Source: Anaerobutyricum faecale (GTDB taxonomy: Bacteria > Bacillota > Clostridia > Lachnospirales > Lachnospiraceae). From it: a stretch of DNA of 64,000 nt. How positions within the stretch are numbered: the stretch's first letter is position 1; each line of letters starts with the position of its first letter. The DNA is taken from NCBI GenBank assembly GCA_019119645.1, contig DWWR01000081.1:1-64000 (forward strand), in the 5' to 3' direction. Below are positions 57,995 to 64,000 of this stretch, in pieces. The translations under genes and the position numbers were made by a program. A model generated the notes under the pieces. That model was not told where the DNA came from, did no database searches, and was given only the letters and a program-made list of their open reading frames with translations.

Positions 57995-58636
57995 ATGCGA
58001 TTAAGAAATGTAAAAGGTTCCAGAGAACAGATTGCTGAAAATGAATATGTTTTAAAAAACGCAGAGGATAATAAAGGAAAATGGAAAAAATTCTTTCAGG
58101 ACGATAAACCGATTCATCTGGAAATCGGTATGGGAAAAGGCCGTTTTCTCATGGAAATGGCAAAGCTTCACCCGGATATTCATTACATTGGAATTGAAAA
58201 ATATTCCAGCGTCCTGGTGCGAGCCCTGGAAAAAATGGAAGAAGAACCTCTGCCTAACATACATTTTCTGCGAATGGACGCGGAGTATATTACCCAGTAC
58301 TTTGACAAAGGAGAGGTGGCAGAAATCTATCTGAACTTTTCCGATCCGTGGCCAAAAGACCGTCATGCCAAACGGCGTCTCACTTCCCGGCAGTTTCTCT
58401 CCCGCTATGATGAGATTCTTGCCGACGACGGCAAAGTCATTTTTAAGACAGATAACCGAGGGCTCTTTGATTTCTCCCTGGAAGAGGTGAAGGAAGCCGG
58501 CTGGATTCTTGATTACGCCACCTTTGATCTTCATCACAGCGAATATCTTGACGGAAATGTAATGACAGAATATGAAGAAAAATTTGTAAATCTTGGCAAT
58601 CCCATCTGTAAGATGGTGATTCACCGGGCAAAATAA
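57995..58636 (+). CDS. trmB: tRNA (guanine-N7-)-methyltransferase
   Basis: TrmB makes m7G46 in tRNA. The 213-residue protein has LEIGMGKGRFLMEMA (SAM binding), YIGIEKYSSVLVRALEK, AEIYLNFSDPWPKDRHAKRR, the family signature, and FKTDNRGLFDFSLEE. Length is usual for the family. The ATG at 57995 is chosen because GAGG lies about six bases upstream; an alternative GTG start 12 bases earlier overlaps that site. It is transcribed towards the flavoprotein gene, which has its own promoter. Confidence is high. Confidence 0.96.
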   Translation: MRLRNVKGSREQIAENEYVLKNAEDNKGKWKKFFQDDKPIHLEIGMGKGRFLMEMAKLHPDIHYIGIEKYSSVLVRALEKMEEEPLPNIHFLRMDAEYITQYFDKGEVAEIYLNFSDPWPKDRHAKRRLTSRQFLSRYDEILADDGKVIFKTDNRGLFDFSLEEVKEAGWILDYATFDLHHSEYLDGNVMTEYEEKFVNLGNPICKMVIHRAK

Positions 58637-58647
58637 AAGGGCTTATA

Positions 58648-58676
58648 TTGCAATTCCCACTTTTCAGGTGTACAAT
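58648..58676 (+). promoter_or_regulatory. Promoter of the flavoprotein-like gene
   Basis: TTGCAA (58648-58653) and TACAAT (58671-58676) with a 17-base spacer. A hairpin GGCGG...CCGCC (about 58739-58764) lies just before the ribosome site. Confidence 0.75.
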
Positions 58677-58783
58677 ACATTTTCAGGACATGTATACACA
58701 TCTATACATCCACCCTTTACCACATAAAGCAAACCTAGGCGGACGGACGAAAGCGCTGCCGCCGGAATTTGGGAGGTATGAAC

Positions 58784-59404
58784 ATGAAAGTATTAATGAT
58801 CAACGGAAGTCCCCGCAAAGGAGGAAATACATCCATCGCTTTACAGGAAATGGAAAAGACTTTCCGGGAAGAAGGAATCGAAGTGGAAACCGTACAGATT
58901 GGCAATGAAGATGTCAGAGGCTGCATCGCCTGCAATACCTGCGCCACCAAGGGACAGTGTGTGTTCGATGATGTGGTAAATGAACTGGCTTCGAAGTTTG
59001 AAGCCGCCGACGGCCTTGTAGTTGCCAGCCCGGTATACTTTGCTTCTGCCAATGCCACTCTCGTTGCCTGTCTTGACCGCCTGTTCTACAGCACCGGCTT
59101 TGACAAGAGCATGAAGGTTGGGGCAAGCGTTGCTGTGGCAAGACGCGGCGGATGTTCTGCAACCTATGACGAACTTAATAAATATTTTACCATCTCCGGC
59201 ATGCCGGTGGCATCCAGCCAGTACTGGAACAGCGTTCACGGCCAGAAACCGGGTGATGCTTCGCAGGACATCGAAGGATTACAGACCATGCGTGTTCTGG
59301 CCAGAAACATGGCATTCCTCATAAAGAGCATCGCCCTTGGCAAAGAAAAATATGGCATGCCAAAACAGGAAGCTGAACATATCTATACAAACTTTATCGG
59401 ATAA
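58784..59404 (+). CDS. Iron-sulfur flavoprotein-like NADPH-dependent FMN reductase
   Basis: The 206-residue protein belongs to the flavodoxin-like reductase family: KVLMINGSPRKGGNTSIAL is the FMN-phosphate loop, VASPVYFASANATLVACLDR the second flavin loop. A cysteine motif GCIACNTCATKGQCVFDD resembles the 4Fe-4S site of archaeal and clostridial iron-sulfur flavoproteins (Isf). It probably reduces small acceptors in the cytoplasm. The ATG at 58784 is favoured by GGGAGG seven bases upstream. It has its own promoter and shared terminator. The physiological acceptor is unknown. Confidence 0.9.
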   Translation: MKVLMINGSPRKGGNTSIALQEMEKTFREEGIEVETVQIGNEDVRGCIACNTCATKGQCVFDDVVNELASKFEAADGLVVASPVYFASANATLVACLDRLFYSTGFDKSMKVGASVAVARRGGCSATYDELNKYFTISGMPVASSQYWNSVHGQKPGDASQDIEGLQTMRVLARNMAFLIKSIALGKEKYGMPKQEAEHIYTNFIG

Positions 59405-59438
59405 CAGCTTTTGATCAGATCATGGATCTTAACGCAAA

Positions 59439-59468
59439 AAAAGGAATCCCGGCAACAGGATTCCTTTT
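59439..59468. terminator. Bidirectional terminator
   Basis: AAAAGGAATCC (59439-59449) pairs with GGATTCCTTTT (59458-59468), with T runs on both outer sides, serving the flavoprotein gene and convergent serS. Confidence 0.9.
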
Positions 59469-59474
59469 TTAGTT

Positions 59475-60764
59475 TTATTTATTTTTCGGCTCCAGCACTG
59501 CCTTGCCGCCCATGTATGGACGAAGCACTTCAGGAATGCTGACAGTTCCGTCTGCGTTGAGGTTATTCTCCAGGAATGCGATAAGCATACGAGGAGGAGC
59601 AACCACTGTGTTATTGAGGGTGTGAGCAAAATATTTGCCATTCTCTCCCGCCACGCGGATCTTTAATCTTCTGGCCTGGGCGTCTCCTAAGTTGGAACAG
59701 CTTCCCACCTCGAAATATTTCTTCTGACGCGGGGACCATGCTTCCACATCCACGGACTTCACTTTAAGATCTGCCAGGTCTCCGGAACAACATTCCAGAG
59801 TACGTACCGGGATATCCAGAGAGCGGAATAAATCTACGGTATTCTGCCACAGCTTATCAAACCACATCGGGCTCTCCTCCGGCTTGCAGACAACGATCAT
59901 CTCCTGCTTCTCAAACTGATGGATCCGGTATACACCTCTCTCCTCGATGCCGTGGGCTCCCTTTTCTTTTCTGAAACATGGAGAATAGGAAGTCAGCGTT
60001 CTCGGAAGGGTATCTTCCGGTAATACTGTATCAATGAACTTTCCGATCATGGAATGCTCACTGGTTCCGATGAGGTACAGATCTTCTCCCTCGATCTTAT
60101 ACATCATAGCGTCCATCTCTGCAAAACTCATAACGCCTGTAACCACATTGCTGCGGATCATGAACGGAGGCACACAGTAGGTAAATCCTCTGTCAATCAT
60201 GAAATCACGGGCATAGGAAATCACAGCGGAATGTAATCTGGCGATATCGCCCATGAGATAATAGAAACCGTTGCCGGCAACCTTTCTCGCACTGTCAAGA
60301 TCAATTCCATCAAAGCTTTCCATGATATCTGTGTGATATGGAACCTCAAAGTCCGGAACCACCGGTTCGCCGTATCTCTGCACTTCCACATTCTCACTGT
60401 CATCTTTTCCGATCGGAACGCTCGGATCGATGATATTTGGAATCCGCATCATGATAGAAGTCACTTTCTCGCCGATCTCCGCTTCCTGTGCTTCCAGCTC
60501 TGCCAGACGCTCCGCGTTCTTTGTTACCTGCTTCTTAACTTCTTCTGCTTCTTCTTTTTTGCCCTGCGCCATCAGCGCGCCAATCTGTTTGGAAATCTTC
60601 TTTCTGCTGGCTCTTAACTCATCGGCCTCCTGCTGTGTCTGTCTTCTCTTCACATCAAGATCGATCACTTCATCTACCAGCGGCAGTTTCTCATCCTGAA
60701 ACTTATTTCTTATATTCTGTTTAACGATTTCCGGATTTTCTCTAACAAATTTTAAATCTAACAT
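59475..60764 (-). CDS. serS: Seryl-tRNA synthetase
   Basis: SerS charges tRNA-Ser and, in related organisms, tRNA-Sec. The 429-residue protein has the N-terminal tRNA-binding coiled coil (about residues 30-105, charged heptads such as QIGALMAQGKKEEAEEVKKQ) and class II motifs: motif 2 FRKEKGAHGIEERGVYRIHQ with KQEM and motif 3 NNTVVAPPRMLIAFLENNLN. YLIGTSEHSM fits the Ser site. The ATG at 60764 follows GGAGG with a five-base spacer; the ORF extends 9 codons upstream without such a site. Only 64 bases separate it from the gene upstream; a T-box leader does not fit there. Confidence 0.97.
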   Translation of the reverse strand: MLDLKFVRENPEIVKQNIRNKFQDEKLPLVDEVIDLDVKRRQTQQEADELRASRKKISKQIGALMAQGKKEEAEEVKKQVTKNAERLAELEAQEAEIGEKVTSIMMRIPNIIDPSVPIGKDDSENVEVQRYGEPVVPDFEVPYHTDIMESFDGIDLDSARKVAGNGFYYLMGDIARLHSAVISYARDFMIDRGFTYCVPPFMIRSNVVTGVMSFAEMDAMMYKIEGEDLYLIGTSEHSMIGKFIDTVLPEDTLPRTLTSYSPCFRKEKGAHGIEERGVYRIHQFEKQEMIVVCKPEESPMWFDKLWQNTVDLFRSLDIPVRTLECCSGDLADLKVKSVDVEAWSPRQKKYFEVGSCSNLGDAQARRLKIRVAGENGKYFAHTLNNTVVAPPRMLIAFLENNLNADGTVSIPEVLRPYMGGKAVLEPKNK

Positions 60765-60828
60765 ACGTTCCTCCAGAGGGTAAATTTTCATGTATTATAA
60801 TAGTCTATTCCCCGGTGATTTGCAAGTT

Positions 60829-61743
60829 TTATTGCTCTTTATGCGGCGGAATCACAATCTGTACCGCCTTTGGAATCAATTCCAGCTCCAGCGGAAAACT
60901 GTCCATGAGCTGTTCGCCGTCATAATCCACATTGATCTCCTGGTCATCCACATTTTCAATCTTCAGGTAATTTGTCTGGAAATATTCCACTGCCGGATGA
61001 TTCACATGATCTCCCTGCAAAATAGATAAAAGCAAAGGCGTTACCTGAAAAATATCCATTTTCTTAATGATGATCACATCAAACTTGCCGTCCGAGGTGG
61101 ATGCCAGCGGAGCAATCTCCCGAAAACCTCCGACACTCTGACTGTTTGCGACCATAAAAAGAAGAATCTCTTCTTCGAGACTCTTTTCTTCAGAAGTAAA
61201 TCTAAGCTTTAAGGTTCTTCCAAACTGTTTCGGAAGATCCATGGCTCCCTCCAGATAGTAAGCCAGCTTGCCCATGGCAGCCTTCTTATCTTTTGCAACT
61301 TTAAAACCAATATCAGACAGCAGACCGGCGGCCACCACATTGATAAAATACCTGTGGTTCACTCTGCCCGCGTCCACTCTCTTGAGACGAAACTCCTGAA
61401 TCATCTCGCAGAACTCTTTCGGCGTCTGCGGCAGCTTCAGATAGTTGGCAAAGTCATTGACCGTTCCCGCGGAAATCACTGCCACCGGAATATCACTTTC
61501 GCTGAGGATGATTCCGTTGATGACCTCATTTAATGTTCCATCGCCTCCCACGGCAACGACAAAATCATATTCGCCTTTCTCAAGGCCCGATGCCTTATTC
61601 AGAGCATCGTCCTGCTTCTGTGTATAAAAAACATCTATGGTGTTGCAAATCTGATCCATGATCAGATTGCCCGCAATCTCTTTTATTTTGTCATGAAAAT
61701 TCTGCCTTCCGGATGATGGATTAATAATAAACAACCCTTTCAT
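60829..61743 (-). CDS. Diacylglycerol/lipid kinase family protein (YegS-like)
   Basis: The 304-residue protein has KGLFIINPSSGRQNF, FVVAVGGDGTLNEVINGII (the GGDGT nucleotide loop) and GTVNDFANYLKLP, the signature of the YegS/DgkB/BmrU family that phosphorylates diacylglycerol or related lipids at the inner membrane face. The C-terminal half has DGKFDVIIIKKMD and DYDGEQLMDSFPLELELIP. The ATG at 61743 is chosen because GGAGGG is six bases upstream; longer frames are rejected. It is next to serS on the same strand (64-base gap), and they may share a transcript. Confidence 0.93.
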   Translation of the reverse strand: MKGLFIINPSSGRQNFHDKIKEIAGNLIMDQICNTIDVFYTQKQDDALNKASGLEKGEYDFVVAVGGDGTLNEVINGIILSESDIPVAVISAGTVNDFANYLKLPQTPKEFCEMIQEFRLKRVDAGRVNHRYFINVVAAGLLSDIGFKVAKDKKAAMGKLAYYLEGAMDLPKQFGRTLKLRFTSEEKSLEEEILLFMVANSQSVGGFREIAPLASTSDGKFDVIIIKKMDIFQVTPLLLSILQGDHVNHPAVEYFQTNYLKIENVDDQEINVDYDGEQLMDSFPLELELIPKAVQIVIPPHKEQ

Positions 61744-61860
61744 AGTCATCCCTCCTATAAGATTCGGCAATAACTGCATACTGCCATAATTGAGATATCA
61801 CAATTCTATCATTATCCAATAGTATACACAAGTGCTTTACATAATCTTTGCCTGTTCATC

Positions 61861-62706
61861 TTAAAGATTATCATGAAGGATATTGAGGACATTTCTCAGC
61901 TCTCCGGCAGCAATCTGCCCCGGCGCGGAAGCCTTTCCCGCACTGCCAAATGTGATGGCGGACCCGAATACTTCTCCGCACAGACGACTGATCAGCCCGT
62001 CTCCGGCCATGGACATGGTAACCAGCGGTATTTGCCCATAAAGCCGGTGCATTTCTTCCGTGGCGCAGAGCAATTCCAGCACATCAGCTTTGTTCTGCGG
62101 CATCACCGCAATCTTGGCAATATCGGCCCCGGCATCCTGCATGTTCCTTAGTCTGCTGATGATCACATCTTTCCGCGGTGTTTTTTCAAAATCATGATTG
62201 GAGGCAATGACTTTCACATCATGGGCATGCGCCTCGTCAATGAGATTACGGATTGTTTTACCGGGAACGCTTCTATGATTGCCATTCCCATCCTGGCTTT
62301 CTCCGTTTCCGGAAATCATCTCCTTTTCCGTTTGTCCCATAAAAAACTCCACGTCAACCATATCGGCATATCCCGTCCCGATGACCATGCCGTTGAGCGC
62401 TTCATAATCTGACACGTCAATCTCCCGCTGGCCTCCCTCTCCGGCGGTACGGAAGGTAAAAAGCAGCGGTATCTCTCCAAGAATCTTCCGAAGTCCGGCC
62501 AGTACTCGTTTCACCGGTTCCGGCTGCGAAATATCCGCAAACCAGTCTCCCCGCCATTCCACCAGATCCACAGGAAATGTCACTGCGTTTCTGGCCTCTG
62601 ACAAAATCTCTTCTTCTGTCACACCCACAACGGGCACACAGATTTTCGGCATGCCTTCGCCAATCTTTATCTTTCTCACTGTTACTGGATGTATCATTTT
62701 TCTCAT
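61861..62706 (-). CDS. aroD: 3-dehydroquinate dehydratase (type I)
   Basis: AroD performs the third step of the shikimate pathway. Type I features are clear: PKICVPVVGVTEEE, VDLVEWRGDWFAD, PLLFTFRTAGEGGQ, ASNHDFEKTP with the conserved His, KIAVMPQNKADV with the Schiff-base Lys, and GKASAPGQI at the end. An insert with Gly/Asn/Asp/Gln (GESQDGNGNHRSVPG) lies at about residue 133, unusual for the family. The start is taken at ATG 62706, which overlaps the aroK stop in TGATG; a GTG at 62709 and a later ATG at 62697 are alternatives. Confidence 0.94.
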   Translation of the reverse strand: MRKMIHPVTVRKIKIGEGMPKICVPVVGVTEEEILSEARNAVTFPVDLVEWRGDWFADISQPEPVKRVLAGLRKILGEIPLLFTFRTAGEGGQREIDVSDYEALNGMVIGTGYADMVDVEFFMGQTEKEMISGNGESQDGNGNHRSVPGKTIRNLIDEAHAHDVKVIASNHDFEKTPRKDVIISRLRNMQDAGADIAKIAVMPQNKADVLELLCATEEMHRLYGQIPLVTMSMAGDGLISRLCGEVFGSAITFGSAGKASAPGQIAAGELRNVLNILHDNL

Positions 62707-63302
62707 CACTCCGTCTGTGTTTTTGATGCTCTTTGAAGTTCCGATACTATCTCCCGGCAGATATCATAGGATGACTTTCCATCAGTAGAAATGATAAAAT
62801 CCGCTGCCGCTTCATACTTTGGTCTTCTTGTCTCCATCATCCGGGAAATGTATTCTACATTTTTATGTCCGTTCAATAACGGGCGGTCGTTATCATCCTT
62901 CACTCTCTCAAGAATCGTTTCCGGAGATGCAGTCAGGAAGACAACCTTCCCATTTCTCTTCATCTCCTTTACATTTCTTTCCCTGAGGGCAACTCCTCCT
63001 CCGCAGGAAATGATCACATTCTGGCGGTCCTGCATATCAATCAGAAGATTCGTCTCCAGATCCCGGAAGTACTCTTCCCCGTATTTTTCAAAAATCTCCG
63101 GTATGCTCATCCCCTGCTGATCTGCGATCACCTGATCCATCTCAATGACTTCCATGGAAAATGCTTCGTGCATCATGCCGGCAATGGTGCTTTTTCCGGC
63201 GCCCATAAAACCAATGAGGACAATATTATAAGGAAAAAGAGAAATCTCCGGATTCTCTGCGTCACCCAGAAATTCTTTTCTTAATAATTCACACTCGTTC
63301 AT
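62706..63302 (-). CDS. aroK: Shikimate kinase
   Basis: AroK phosphorylates shikimate. The 198-residue protein has P-loop VLIGFMGAGKSTIAGMM, the shikimate Asp-Arg sites EMDQVIADQQGMSI and FRDLETNLLID, ISCGGGVALRE, and the lid DRPLLNG with Arg residues. Thirty N-terminal residues precede the P-loop core. The ATG follows AAAGGAG. The next gene, aroD, overlaps the stop codon, so the pair is coupled for the shikimate pathway. Confidence 0.95.
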   Translation of the reverse strand: MNECELLRKEFLGDAENPEISLFPYNIVLIGFMGAGKSTIAGMMHEAFSMEVIEMDQVIADQQGMSIPEIFEKYGEEYFRDLETNLLIDMQDRQNVIISCGGGVALRERNVKEMKRNGKVVFLTASPETILERVKDDNDRPLLNGHKNVEYISRMMETRRPKYEAAADFIISTDGKSSYDICREIVSELQRASKTQTE

Positions 63303-63546
63303 GGTGTCTCCTTTTTATGATCTCATATATTCTTTTTGTCACGGTGGTATTTTATCACAGATAACCTTTTATTCGCAACGAAATCACGCGGTTGTCTGAC
63401 AAATCCCGCAGGCTATATTTTCTATTCTTCTCTTCTTCTTTCACCACCGGTACATTTTTGGGACACTTTTTTCATTTATTTCCTATAAAACTTAATACTC
63501 CGTTGATAAAACGGTAATGCTTTTCCGGTATAGTCTCTTTGTAGTA

Positions 63547-63589
63547 CGCTGTCCTCCGGCAATATGTTGTATTGGGAAAGCGGACGGCG
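63547..63589 (+). promoter_or_regulatory. Hairpin in the leader of the CmpB-like gene
   Basis: CGCTGTCC (63547-63554) pairs with GGACGGCG (63582-63589), with an inner CAATA/TATTG pairing. It lies 26 bases before the start codon, behind a possible TATAGT -10 box near 63529. No known riboswitch fits. Confidence 0.4.
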
Positions 63590-63615
63590 ATATCAAGGAA
63601 TACGGGAGATTACAT

Positions 63616-64000
63616 ATGAAAAAAATGCACAGGAATTTATCTTTAGAAGTCTTTTTTGAATACCTCATCTATTTCTTTTTATATTCCGTTCTCGGATGGA
63701 TTTATGAGGTTGTGCTGGAAGTCTTTATCTACCGGTGGGGATTTTCCAACAGAGGCGCTCTCTTCGGTCCCTACTGTGTGATTTACGGATTCGGAGCTCT
63801 GATTTTTCTGATTCTTTTGAAGGATCTGAAATCCAGACACATTGGCACAAAAAAATTAAATCTCACTCCGCTGCTGGTGTTTTTCGCTATCATCTTCATC
63901 GCCACCGTCGTGGAGCTGATCGGCAGTTATATCATGGAAGCCACCCAGGGTGGATGGATGTGGGATTATTCCGACTATTTTGCCAACTTCCAGGGACGGA
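63616..64000 (+). CDS. CmpB-like membrane protein, partial
   Basis: The gene starts with ATG at 63616 behind gggaga and runs off the right end; 128 codons are seen. The protein is membrane-embedded: LIYFFLYSVLGWIYEVVLEV, GALFGPYCVIYGFGALIFLI, LLVFFAIIFIATVVELIGSY. FSNRGALFGPYCVIYG with YGxG and EATQGGWMWDYS are features of the putative ABC-type permease CmpB family (PF06541). The function is not established. The end and any domain after it cannot be judged. Confidence 0.85.
   Translation, partial: MKKMHRNLSLEVFFEYLIYFFLYSVLGWIYEVVLEVFIYRWGFSNRGALFGPYCVIYGFGALIFLILLKDLKSRHIGTKKLNLTPLLVFFAIIFIATVVELIGSYIMEATQGGWMWDYSDYFANFQGR

Noticed and set aside
60765..60828. T-box leader for serS
   Set aside because: Only 64 bases separate serS from the upstream gene, too short for a T-box, and no specifier or T-box sequence is visible.

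Overview
The window looks like part of the chromosome of a spore-forming Clostridia bacterium, most likely a Lachnospiraceae gut anaerobe. This is inferred from moderate GC with AT-rich promoters, sporulation genes (yyaC-like, pdaA-like), families frequent in that group (DUF5711-like, TSCPD, DUF6553-like, BspA-type LRR, Big_2 surface proteins, a RACo-like activator) and AGGAGG-type ribosome binding sites throughout. I cannot name a species from sequence alone. Genes lie on both strands, mostly as short operons ended by clear hairpin terminators.

Layout. 1-460: promoter and leader of what is probably an rRNA operon running left out of the window. 0.5-7.4 kb: two membrane proteins, the spore protease-like YyaC, serC and cysK (serine and cysteine synthesis), and a small hypothetical. 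7.4-14 kb: a 1747-residue secreted Ig-like/LRR protein and a secondary esterase. 14-20.4 kb: pepD, a PqqD-like/membrane protein pair, an OPT transporter, a PdaA-like deacetylase and an unknown membrane protein. 20.7-27.6 kb: mtnN, a GC-rich structured leader before a TSCPD protein, murG, a probably acquired rhuM gene flanked by gene remnants, exoA, and divergent LD-carboxypeptidase and secreted hydrolase genes. 27.7-34.3 kb: proC, a DUF6553-like gene, an LRR-VWA-MoxR operon and a nuclease/transposase fragment.

34.4-54.1 kb is the most distinctive part. It carries a CHR-family transporter, a sulfotransferase-like protein, CysN-CysC fusion, CysD and a polysaccharide pyruvyltransferase-like protein in one run. 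Two more sulfotransferase-like genes lie 8-10 kb away, beside a degenerate response regulator and a complete two-component system. CysD plus CysNC make PAPS, the sulfate donor. No PAPS reductase or sulfite reductase is visible, so I infer a surface-glycan or metabolite sulfation system (same logic as rhizobial NodPQ-NodH) rather than sulfate assimilation. Between the two parts lie a RACo-like protein, a LOG-family hydrolase, a cobalt/nickel ECF transporter (cbiQ-O-M-N) and an orphan BlaI-type repressor followed by a candidate structured RNA.

54-64 kb is housekeeping: an AI-2E-type permease, tRNA-Lys(CTT), a D-Ala-D-Ala carboxypeptidase with an unusual basic cytoplasmic tail, trmB, an iron-sulfur flavoprotein-like gene, serS, a diacylglycerol kinase family gene, aroD-aroK and a partial CmpB-like membrane protein cut by the right edge.
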